Assembly (NCBI GenBank): GCA_030592525.1
Contig: JAUVIW010000020.1
Span: forward strand, 1-12,363
Reading direction: 5' to 3'
Source of the DNA: an archaeon
GTDB lineage: Archaea > B1Sed10-29 > WALL01
Length of the DNA stretch: 12,363 nucleotides
The notes beneath the pieces were generated by a model that saw only the letters and a program-made list of their open reading frames with translations, was not told where the DNA came from and did not search any database. Shown one piece after another: positions 1-6,013 of the stretch. The position numbers and the translations under genes were made by a program. The first letter of the stretch is position 1. Every line of letters starts with the position of its first letter.

Positions 1-15
1 GTTGTTCCCGCTTGA

Positions 16-237
16 ATGTTTGTGGACTTGAGCCCGAAAGTCGCGCCGGAGGGCGCCGGCGAGAAGCGGTACGTGACCAAGCTGCATAACGTGACTGTCT
101 TTGAGCCAACAATGGCAGGCGGCACTGTTGTTGATGAAGAAAAGCCGAATGAGCCCAATGATGAGAACTGTGCGGCACCAAGCGCAAGCATCAGTATTAC
201 GAAAAGCAGCGAGTATCGCATAATTAAATTGGATTAA
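16..237 (+). CDS. Small hypothetical protein, 73 codons, at the window edge
   Basis: I do not recognise this protein. The frame opens with ATG directly after an in-frame TGA (13-15), giving a TGAATG junction, and ends at TAA (235-237). The codons look coding: the first half ends mostly in G or C, like the neighbours. The product has no membrane segment or signal peptide. Its first part is mixed, the middle (residues about 39-52) is rich in Glu, Asn, Pro and Asp, and a Ser/Ile/Lys-rich tail ends in IIKLD. One NVT sequon is present (residues 25-27). It is the only plus-strand gene and converges on the hydrolase gene with 35 bases between the stops. It could be a small gene coupled to an upstream gene ending at base 15, or the C-terminal remnant of a longer protein broken by a frameshift. 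The 15 bases upstream cannot settle this and show no SD. Confidence 0.45.
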   Translation: MFVDLSPKVAPEGAGEKRYVTKLHNVTVFEPTMAGGTVVDEEKPNEPNDENCAAPSASISITKSSEYRIIKLD

Positions 238-272
238 CTGGGTTTATAAGTTTATGCCCACGCGCCGAACGC

Positions 273-965
273 CTACAAGTATGTTTTAAACCATGTGACC
301 ATATCCTTGAAGATAGGGCTTTCCTCAGAAGCATAAGGGATTGAGTGGCCGGCGCCAGGGACTAACAGCTGCTTCTTTGGCTCGGGTGCATTGTTGAACA
401 GGTGGTCTGCCTCATCCATGCCAACAGTCTCATCTGCTGTTCCGTGCACAGCTAGGAGGGGGGGTAAGTTCTTGATTGCTTCAGTGGCATCGTATGAGTT
501 ATGGTCCTTAACAAAATTCTCTGAAATCTTTCCCGCGCGGTACTCTCTGCCCACATAGCCTTCGTGGTAATGGCTAGGCTTGCTCACAGCAGCCTGTGTC
601 ACCAAACATTTCACTTTAGGGTTATTCGAAGCAGCAAAAATAGAGGCAAGGCCACCGTGGCTTATACCAAACAAGCCTACGTCCTCGCCAGCAAAATCAA
701 TTGCTGAATTGAGGTCTTTAATTGCTTGTGTCAAACAGAAGTCCTTGTGGAAATCACCCCTGGACTTGCCACACCCGGTGAAGTCAAAGCGCAAGACGCG
801 GAATCCTTGCTTCGCGAACAAGTCAGCGATTACCGGTGTCATCCCGCTCTTGCCCACCATGTCAGACCCGAGGCCATGTGCTAAAATGATTGTGCCTTTG
901 TACTGTTCAGGGGTGTGCATCACACCACTCAAACCACCAAAGTTAACTTTCTTTTCTTCAATCAT
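273..965 (-). CDS. Alpha/beta-hydrolase family protein (serine hydrolase)
   Basis: This is a 230-residue soluble alpha/beta hydrolase, probably an esterase, acyl hydrolase or peptidase-like enzyme of the dienelactone hydrolase/BAAT type. The substrate cannot be told from sequence. Visible elements are the oxyanion-hole motif HGLGSD (residues 30-35), the nucleophile elbow GISHGG with Ser102, the acid Asp178 in GTADETVG, and the base His207 in GAGHSI. The order and spacing of this triad are normal for the fold, and there is no signal peptide. The ATG at 965 overlaps the endoQ stop in ATGA and has GGTGAT five bases upstream, which makes it better than the in-frame TTG at 971. It is the last gene of the primase-to-EndoQ run and stops at TAG. 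Its GC content appears slightly lower than that of the primase genes. The family is clear and the function is open. Confidence 0.9.
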   Translation of the reverse strand: MIEEKKVNFGGLSGVMHTPEQYKGTIILAHGLGSDMVGKSGMTPVIADLFAKQGFRVLRFDFTGCGKSRGDFHKDFCLTQAIKDLNSAIDFAGEDVGLFGISHGGLASIFAASNNPKVKCLVTQAAVSKPSHYHEGYVGREYRAGKISENFVKDHNSYDATEAIKNLPPLLAVHGTADETVGMDEADHLFNNAPEPKKQLLVPGAGHSIPYASEESPIFKDMVTWFKTYL

Positions 966-2173
966 GACCAATCACCTAGTTTCTTTTGCATTGGCTGTAT
1001 CTCGGGCTCGCCGTACACGCCGTCGTACCCCGGCTTCACCTTGATTGCGTGCTCGCGGCTCTTGATTATTTCATCGGCGATTCTCACGTGGGTGCGCTTC
1101 TCAAGCTCTTCGCGAGGCAGCTCCATCAAAACAGCGTACTCGCTTGAGCCACGGACAAGGGAATCATATTCTTTCCACGTTGCGCGGGTCGCGATGCCCA
1201 TGCCAAAGACATGGGAGATAAGCTCTGACAAGGGCATCAGGGTGTGGAATGGCTTGGCGTTCGGCAGGTGGTAGCCTTCCTCGCGGTCAGCGAGCTCCTC
1301 AACGCGGTTCAGCACGCCGATTGTCAGGGGGCGCCCGCATTTGGGGCACTTGCCATTGTGCTCCCTTGTCTCCGAGGGCTCAAAGCACACGTCGCACGCG
1401 CGGTGGCCGTCCAAGTGGTACTTGCCGTATGATGGGTCGACTTCGATGGTGCCGGCGACAGTGTTGTTGCGGATTGCTGACAGCATGGCGTCGTAAGTAA
1501 GGTCGCAGTCGAAAATCGTGGCCTCGCGGCCGATGCGCCACGGCCAAAACGAGTGAAGGTCACTGAAGGACAGTGTTGTCAGTTTGTCGAGCTGGGAGAC
1601 GCGCCAGTTCATCGGCGGGTCGCTCGACAGGCCCGTCTCGTAGGCATGGATGTGCTTGAGGGTGTCTTCGTAAGCGTCTTTCAAGGAATCGTAGCCAGAA
1701 TTGCTGCCGAAGAGGGCAAACCACGGGGTCCAGATGTGCGCGGGAATTACTTCGCACTGCTTGTCAACACCCATGACAAGGTCGATGACCTCGGGGCAAG
1801 AGAGCTTGAAGATTGGGCGGCCGTCGTAGTCAAGGCGGCCGAGCTTGAGCAAGGCATCGCGAATGCCGTCAACAGCATCAAAGCTCGGCGCAAGGATCAC
1901 GTGATGGATTTTTCGCGTGCGGCCCTTGTCAGTGAAGATGCTTGAGAGCTCTGTTGACAGGATGAAAGGGAAGCCAGACTCAGTGCGCAGCACGCCCTCA
2001 CCGGACAATGATGCCTTAAGCTGCTCAAGCCAAGTGGGGTGGGTGAAGTCGCCGGTGCCCATGACGCCAATGCCCTTGATGCGTGCGTACTGCTCGAGCT
2101 TCGGGATTGACAGTGCCTTGCTAGTGCCTCTTGAAAAAGGGCCGTGAACATGCAGGTCCGCAAAAAAGCGCAC
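962..2173 (-). CDS. endoQ: Endonuclease Q (PHP-domain DNA repair nuclease)
   Basis: This 403-residue protein matches the TIGR00375 family. The characterised Pyrococcus member is EndoQ, which nicks DNA 5' of uracil, hypoxanthine and abasic sites. The N-terminal PHP metal-binding domain shows ADLHVHG (Asp6, His8, His10), GTGDFTHP (39-46), Glu75, the His pair 90-91, His146 in PAHIWTP, and FSDLHSFWPWRIG with Asp205 and His207. A Cys4 zinc site follows (Cys260, Cys263, Cys276, Cys279), then the family segment VLNRVEELADR and a helical C-terminal part. Length is close to the roughly 420 residues of the Pyrococcus enzyme. The GTG at 2173 is chosen because GGTGAT sits three bases upstream and the family begins just before ADLH. 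An ATG that overlaps the PAC2 stop is out of frame. Four bases separate the gene from the PAC2 gene, and its own stop overlaps the hydrolase start, so it is translated in a coupled chain. Confidence 0.88.
   Translation of the reverse strand: MRFFADLHVHGPFSRGTSKALSIPKLEQYARIKGIGVMGTGDFTHPTWLEQLKASLSGEGVLRTESGFPFILSTELSSIFTDKGRTRKIHHVILAPSFDAVDGIRDALLKLGRLDYDGRPIFKLSCPEVIDLVMGVDKQCEVIPAHIWTPWFALFGSNSGYDSLKDAYEDTLKHIHAYETGLSSDPPMNWRVSQLDKLTTLSFSDLHSFWPWRIGREATIFDCDLTYDAMLSAIRNNTVAGTIEVDPSYGKYHLDGHRACDVCFEPSETREHNGKCPKCGRPLTIGVLNRVEELADREEGYHLPNAKPFHTLMPLSELISHVFGMGIATRATWKEYDSLVRGSSEYAVLMELPREELEKRTHVRIADEIIKSREHAIKVKPGYDGVYGEPEIQPMQKKLGDWS
971..976 (-). promoter_or_regulatory. Shine-Dalgarno site of the hydrolase gene
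   Basis: GGTGAT lies five bases before the ATG at 965. It falls inside the last codons of endoQ, where it encodes Gly-Asp. It decides the hydrolase start against the upstream TTG at 971. Confidence 0.7.
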
Positions 2174-2176
2174 GCC

Positions 2177-2182
2177 ATCACC
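2177..2182 (-). promoter_or_regulatory. Shine-Dalgarno site of endoQ
   Basis: GGTGAT lies three bases before the GTG at 2173 and contains the TGA stop of the PAC2 gene. A ribosome ending PAC2 would therefore sit on the endoQ initiation signal. Confidence 0.65.
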
Positions 2183-2945
2183 TGATGTAAGTCGGGCCCT
2201 CAAGCGATGCCGGTGGCATCGGAGCCTGTTCCTCTTCCTGCTTGCGCACCTGCTCAATCATCTTCTCGGTCTTCTTCGCGCGGGACTCCAGCTGCGACAA
2301 AGAAATGTCCACGTGCAATAGCTTCTGGATGACTTCGAGCACGGCTTTGGCGGAGCGCGCATCGATAATCTGGCCGTGCGTCTCGCCCATGAGGCACGCG
2401 CCCTTAATGCCCTGGAGCTTGCCCTGGCCGAGCAAGAGGCCTGCGGCGCCAACGATTGCGCCGCCGCTCTTTTCGAAAGAGACGCCCACTGATTTCAGGG
2501 GCTTGATGAGTGTCTTGCTGTTGACAGCGCCGAACACCTTAGGGCTGCGTGACAAAGAGCCTGTGCCGTAGCCACCCAAAGTGTAAATGAGCTTTGTGTT
2601 GTATAGCTCGGCTACTTCGAGTATTTTGTTGCACAAGTCATAGTGCGATTCGGCATTAGTGCCTTGGTGGTCACCGACGATGAACAGCAAATCAGATTGA
2701 GTGTCTTTTTCTGCTTGCCAGTAGTAGAACTCGTTCTTCATCATGTCCACGAGGCCGCCCTTCTTGATGACGACTTGTGGCGGGAAGAAAGGTGAGTAAA
2801 GGGTGCCGAGCTTTTTGGCTTTTAGCTCGCTTAGCAGGTGGTCAGCGGCAATCTTGCCCACCAAGCCGAGGCCAGGGAGGCCCTCAATCAGTATGGGCTT
2901 GTTGAGCTTCACTTCGTGTTCGATAACGAATTCAGTTTCTTTCAC
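2178..2945 (-). CDS. Proteasome assembly chaperone, PAC2 family
   Basis: This 255-residue protein belongs to the archaeal PAC2 family (COG2047-like), related to the eukaryotic PAC1-PAC2 chaperones that bind 20S proteasome alpha rings. Family landmarks are ILIEGLPGLGLVGKIAADHL (residues 19-38), SPFFPPQV, a TLGGYGTG glycine turn, the GAAGLLLG segment, and CLMGETHG in the second half. The last 45 residues form a charged, probably coiled-coil stretch and a Pro-rich tail ending in TYIR. Proteasome-docking HbYX tails have Tyr as the penultimate residue, whereas here it is third from the end. Docking is therefore uncertain. The GTG start overlaps the nop10 stop in GTGA and follows an AGGTGGT SD. Position after nop10 is typical of archaea. 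Confidence 0.9.
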   Translation of the reverse strand: MKETEFVIEHEVKLNKPILIEGLPGLGLVGKIAADHLLSELKAKKLGTLYSPFFPPQVVIKKGGLVDMMKNEFYYWQAEKDTQSDLLFIVGDHQGTNAESHYDLCNKILEVAELYNTKLIYTLGGYGTGSLSRSPKVFGAVNSKTLIKPLKSVGVSFEKSGGAIVGAAGLLLGQGKLQGIKGACLMGETHGQIIDARSAKAVLEVIQKLLHVDISLSQLESRAKKTEKMIEQVRKQEEEQAPMPPASLEGPTYIR

Positions 2946-3094
2946 TTGGAACCACCTTTTGCCTTGCGCCTTTGCTCGGCGTACTTGTCTTCAGGAGAGT
3001 ACTTCGGAGGATAAGAAGTTATCGTTGCTGCGCCGCAGTGCTCCTGGTGCATTGTGTACTCGCCGCACACCGAACACTTGCGAAGGCGCTTCAT
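2942..3094 (-). CDS. nop10: H/ACA RNP component Nop10
   Basis: This 50-residue protein is the Nop10 subunit of the H/ACA ribonucleoprotein, which with Cbf5, L7Ae and Gar1 carries out guide-RNA-directed pseudouridylation. The order of elements fits Nop10: KCSVCGEYT (Cys7, Cys10), a short linker, then the PPKYSPEDKYAEQRR helix region equivalent to the family PPRFSPEDPYGEYRR. The zinc ribbon is unusual. The second CxxC of archaeal Nop10 is reduced to one Cys (Cys20), with His16 and His19 beside it, and the loop is shorter by about two residues. The ATG follows the aIF2-alpha TGA directly (TGAATG), with GAGAGGT five bases upstream inside aif2a. The stop overlaps the PAC2 start. Confidence 0.93.
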   Translation of the reverse strand: MKRLRKCSVCGEYTMHQEHCGAATITSYPPKYSPEDKYAEQRRKAKGGSK

Positions 3095-3853
3095 TCAAGA
3101 CCTCTCGAACTTGACTTCACCCTCTTCACCCAAAGCCTCCTCAAGAGTGGTGAGGGTGGACTCAAGGGCTTTTTCAGCTTCCTCGTAATCGTGCGCCTCT
3201 ACCTTGAGGGCGTATTCCGGCGCTGAAATGTAAGCTATCTGGACCACCTCGCTTGACACGCCTTTTGTTGCCTTGCGGATTGTGTCAATGCCGTCAGGCA
3301 GGTAGGATGTCAAAAGGAGCTTGCCCTTGATGGACACCATTGGCACGGTGATGCTTTCCTCACACGCCAAAGTGAGCGCATCGCACAGGCCCTTGGGCAT
3401 CTTGATGCCCTTGAATGCGTCCGTGCCCTCGAGGCTAGCCGCCTCAAAGCCAGAGTACAGGTCGCCGTGCTCCTTGATGATTTCTGAGCCGTACTTATCC
3501 AGGTACTCCTCGAACGGGGCGTCTATCTTCTGGCATACGCGCTCGAACAATTTCTCGGCGCGCTTTGCCCGCTTCCATTCGCTGAGCTTGCGCTTCTCCT
3601 GGTTGGGCGTGACTTTCCTGAACGAGACGTCAATCAAGTGCTTTTCCCTGTCGACGTTGACAACGAGTGCCACGCGTATTTGCCCTTGGCTGACATGGGA
3701 GCGAATGTTCTTGACCCATCCGGATGCGATGTTGCTGACGTGAATGAAGCCTTCCTTGTCATACTCTATGAGGTTGACAAACGCGCCGTAGCTCTTCAGG
3801 TTTGTTACCTTGCAAACCACTAGCTCGCCGCGGGAGGGATAATTTTCATTCAT
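3095..3853 (-). CDS. eif2a: Translation initiation factor 2, alpha subunit (aIF2-alpha)
   Basis: This 252-residue subunit of heterotrimeric aIF2 helps deliver initiator Met-tRNA to the small ribosomal subunit. An N-terminal S1/OB domain (about residues 9-80) carries ELVVCKVTNLKSYGAFVNL and EGFIHVSNIASGWVKNIR. This matches the loop around the regulatory serine of eukaryotic eIF2-alpha. A helical middle domain follows (about 85-170), then the C-terminal alpha-beta domain that contacts aIF2-gamma (about 175-240), and an acidic tail. The length is near normal. The frame is open for 26 codons upstream, but the family start is MNENYPSRGEL. That ATG overlaps the rps27e stop in ATGA, so 3853 is chosen. 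The preceding SD is weak, so translation probably depends on coupling to rps27e. Confidence 0.96.
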   Translation of the reverse strand: MNENYPSRGELVVCKVTNLKSYGAFVNLIEYDKEGFIHVSNIASGWVKNIRSHVSQGQIRVALVVNVDREKHLIDVSFRKVTPNQEKRKLSEWKRAKRAEKLFERVCQKIDAPFEEYLDKYGSEIIKEHGDLYSGFEAASLEGTDAFKGIKMPKGLCDALTLACEESITVPMVSIKGKLLLTSYLPDGIDTIRKATKGVSSEVVQIAYISAPEYALKVEAHDYEEAEKALESTLTTLEEALGEEGEVKFERS

Positions 3854-4020
3854 AGCTTTTTCACAATCTTCCCTTTGATGACGGCCTTGCCGCCCCTTGG
3901 CTCTGCGAGAACGTTTCCACAGGCAGTGCACTTCACGACCGAGGCCGCGTTAGAGAACACTTTCTGCTTCGCTCCGCACTCACACTCCACTTCTAGGAAA
4001 TTAGTTTTAGGTCCTTCCAT
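3850..4020 (-). CDS. rps27e: Small-subunit ribosomal protein eS27 (S27e)
   Basis: This 56-residue zinc-ribbon protein of the 30S subunit is recognisable from VFSNAASVVKCTACG followed by LAEPRGGKAVIKGKIV, which aligns with the family VFSHASTVVKC.xCG and LAEPTGGKAxI. The second knuckle is normal (Cys31, Cys34). The first reads ECECGAKQ, with Cys13 and Cys15 separated by one residue instead of two, which is a one-residue deletion in the usual CxxC. The ATG at 4020 has GTGAT five bases upstream, and that signal contains the rpl44e stop. The gene ends in an ATGA overlap with aif2a. Order after rpl44e and before aif2a is standard for archaea. Confidence 0.95.
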   Translation of the reverse strand: MEGPKTNFLEVECECGAKQKVFSNAASVVKCTACGNVLAEPRGGKAVIKGKIVKKL

Positions 4021-4026
4021 TATGCA

Positions 4027-4311
4027 TCACGTCTTTGTTAGCTCAAGCAATTTCTTGGTCCGTGGGCCGATGGTCTTTGGGTGCTTGTGCTTGCACTTCA
4101 TGCACTCCATCATCACGGTCTGGTGCTTGGCCTGCTTGTAAACAGTAACTTTGCCGGCAACCTTGCTGGTGTAGCCCTTGCCCTTGCGCTCGTGGCGAGC
4201 CTGGCCTCTAGCCATTGAGCGGGTCTTACCCTTTTTGTACATTTTGAGCTTGTGCTCAGTTGATTTTTTGCACTTGGGGCAATAAGCTTTCTTTTTGTCA
4301 GGCATCTTCAT
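4027..4311 (-). CDS. rpl44e: Large-subunit ribosomal protein eL42 (L44e)
   Basis: This 94-residue ribosomal protein of the 50S subunit sits near the tRNA exit site in solved ribosomes. The N-terminal family signature MKMPDKKKAYCPKCKKSTEH carries Cys11 and Cys14. The second zinc pair is Cys70 and Cys73 in MMECMKCKHKH, close to the C-terminal TKKLLEL. The basic middle (about residues 20-60) is normal for an rRNA-binding extension. Length and start agree with archaeal L44e. The ATG at 4311 has a clear GGTGAT SD with a five-base spacer, so it is preferred to the internal ATG at 4305. Eleven bases separate it from gins51 upstream, and six bases separate it from rps27e downstream. Confidence 0.97.
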   Translation of the reverse strand: MKMPDKKKAYCPKCKKSTEHKLKMYKKGKTRSMARGQARHERKGKGYTSKVAGKVTVYKQAKHQTVMMECMKCKHKHPKTIGPRTKKLLELTKT

Positions 4312-4316
4312 CCTGA

Positions 4317-4322
4317 ATCACC
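4317..4322 (-). promoter_or_regulatory. Shine-Dalgarno site of rpl44e
   Basis: GGTGAT lies five bases before the ATG at 4311, directly after the gins51 stop. It is the clearest ribosome-binding site within the long operon. Confidence 0.75.
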
Positions 4323-4901
4323 TTATAAAATCTCTACGAGGTTTTGCTGCGACAGGAAATCAGCTTCCTTCTTTGGGAGCTTGATAACGTCGCCAGCCGC
4401 GAACGGGCCGTATTCGTTGGAGTCGGAACCGACAAAACGAGGCACAGCCTTGCGTACGCGGGCAAGGGTTATGTTTGGAGACCTTTCCTTTATAAGCGTT
4501 TCCTGCTCCTCGGCACAGGTGCCGCCGTTATTCTCTGTGTAGTCCCCCAAGAGCACCTTGTTGAAAAAGGACCTGTGGGTGTTCAGGTTGGAGCATAGGT
4601 CGCAATACAGCCTCTTCTCCTCCGGAGTCATGTGGGAGTCATCCAGCTCACCTGTGCGCACGCTCCTCATGGCGCGCAAAAGGATTTTTTGCTCCCTCTT
4701 GTCAAAAAGGTCCCTGGACAGGCGCATCACGTTCTCCAGCTCCCTGAAGGCGTCTGCGGAGTTCGTCTGCATCTGGTCCTCGGTCGAGTCCTTCACAAAG
4801 CCAGCGAGCTCGGAATAAAAAGTGTCATCGAGCTCCACTATGTTTGACACATTGCGCTCCTTCCTCTGGAGCTCCCGGACACGCTCATAGTTCATAGTCA
4901 T
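4323..4901 (-). CDS. gins51: GINS complex subunit, Gins51 (Sld5-like)
   Basis: This 192-residue protein is the archaeal GINS subunit of the Gins51/Sld5-Psf1 class. With MCM and the Cdc45/RecJ-like protein it forms the replicative helicase. The N-terminal helical A-domain opens with NYERVRELQRKERN and continues through EKRLYCDLCSNL to about residue 125. A linker leads to the C-terminal B-domain (about 148-192) with VRKAVPRFVGSDSNEYGPF, AAGDVIKLPKKEADFL and a final LVEIL. The helical-then-small-beta order identifies the 51 class, not the 23 class. The ATG at 4901 overlaps the priS stop in ATGA. An ATG six bases further (4895) is equally possible, and a GTG at 4913 is less likely. No strong SD is seen, so coupling to priS is inferred. 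Confidence 0.9.
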   Translation of the reverse strand: MTMNYERVRELQRKERNVSNIVELDDTFYSELAGFVKDSTEDQMQTNSADAFRELENVMRLSRDLFDKREQKILLRAMRSVRTGELDDSHMTPEEKRLYCDLCSNLNTHRSFFNKVLLGDYTENNGGTCAEEQETLIKERSPNITLARVRKAVPRFVGSDSNEYGPFAAGDVIKLPKKEADFLSQQNLVEIL

Positions 4902-6013
4902 TCTACCACACACAATCCTTTGGCGCAGCCGTAATACGCTGCGTACTCAGGCAGGTCCATTTCCTTGCCAGCACGGAACTCGATTGTCTCGTCGCCGAGC
5001 CTTACGTCCATGTCCTTCAGGCCCTTCACGCGCTCCACGCTGGTGCCCAAAACAATCGGGTCCTTCAGGGGGTCGAACTTCCCGAGGTTCCGGATATAGC
5101 ACGCGACGAATCCCGTGCCGCCATGGATGCTCGTTGGCAAGCGGATAAGGCGGGAGACGTCCATCGTGACGCCTTGGTCCACCTTGACCGAGAGCGAAGC
5201 GGCAACATGCTTGAACGCGCGCTCCCACGAGTCGCGCCGAACATTCACTTTGTCCCAGTGCCCCTGCTCTAACCCGTTAATCACTTCATGTTTATTAGCT
5301 ATTATCCTTTTGGCTGATGGCAGGCCGACGCCCGCCTTTTTTGCAAGCTCTTTGGCGTCGCCGCCCGCAATAAGTTTGGATAAGTGGCGGGCAATCTTGC
5401 CGCCCCACCCCTTCTCCGCTGTCGATGGCCCGCGCAAGTGGCCCTCCATGCGGAAGCCAAGGGCATTGGGCTCAAGGCCGCGTGACGACAGGTAGTCCAA
5501 CAGTTCCTTCCGGCCCTGCTGCGACAGCTGCTGCGCGTCCTCGCGGCGGATGTGCAGGTGGTAGCCGCGGTTCCCGGAGAACACGGAGATGATTTCGCCT
5601 TTTGAGAAGCCGAAATCCGGGATTAGGAAGTCCTCCACCAGGCGCACGGCCTCCTCAGTAACCCGGGACATGCAGATGTCACACACCATGGATGCATCGT
5701 GGTCGCAGGAGGTCTCGTACTCGTCCGCATCCAGGTCAAAAATGAGGTCGGCGCTCTGCCAGTTCTTCCTGGCCATCGGGCGCTTGTCCGGGAACTCGTA
5801 GTAGCCGGCGGAGTAAGAGATGTAGAGGGGAACGCTTGTTCGGATGTAAGTGTTCATGGTGTTCTCATCGCGGAACGCGAGGTGGCGGAAGTCAATCTTC
5901 TTGTCAGAGCCCGCGCCGAACTCGCGCTGGTCAATGCGCGGCGGGGCTAACACAGAGTGCTTGTCATAGTACTCACTTAGCTTGCGGCGAAGGTACTCCT
6001 TGCTAGGCTCCAC
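4898..6013 (-). CDS. priS: DNA primase small (catalytic) subunit PriS
   Basis: This 371-residue archaeo-eukaryotic primase catalytic subunit makes primers at the replication fork together with PriL. The metal-binding motif FDLDAD holds Asp93 and Asp95, and the third acidic residue is Asp285 in VTMDVSRLIRLP. SGNRGYHLH (about residues 146-154) is the conserved nucleotide-binding SGxxGxHxH motif, and SIHGGTGF (about 295-302) is the last conserved block. A zinc site of Cys103, His105, Cys111 and Cys114 lies after the first Asp motif, as in other PriS proteins. The GTG at 6013 has GGTGAT four bases upstream. The frame also allows GTG at 6022, which lies inside that SD. The start lies 11 bases inside priL, and the stop overlaps gins51. 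Confidence 0.95.
   Translation of the reverse strand: MEPSKEYLRRKLSEYYDKHSVLAPPRIDQREFGAGSDKKIDFRHLAFRDENTMNTYIRTSVPLYISYSAGYYEFPDKRPMARKNWQSADLIFDLDADEYETSCDHDASMVCDICMSRVTEEAVRLVEDFLIPDFGFSKGEIISVFSGNRGYHLHIRREDAQQLSQQGRKELLDYLSSRGLEPNALGFRMEGHLRGPSTAEKGWGGKIARHLSKLIAGGDAKELAKKAGVGLPSAKRIIANKHEVINGLEQGHWDKVNVRRDSWERAFKHVAASLSVKVDQGVTMDVSRLIRLPTSIHGGTGFVACYIRNLGKFDPLKDPIVLGTSVERVKGLKDMDVRLGDETIEFRAGKEMDLPEYAAYYGCAKGLCVVE

Noticed and set aside
238..272. AT-rich TTTATAAGTTTA segment between the convergent stops, resembling a TATA box
   Set aside because: Both flanking genes end here, so no start lies downstream at a promoter distance on either strand. It may aid termination, but no clear T-run or hairpin supports a terminator call.
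1553..1945. A 130-codon plus-strand frame opposite endoQ
   Set aside because: It is antisense to a clear PHP-family gene, its composition mirrors the minus-strand codons, and it has no recognisable motif.
3854..3931. Extension of aIF2-alpha by 26 codons upstream
   Set aside because: This stretch is the out-of-frame end of rps27e. The family N-terminus begins at the ATG at 3853.
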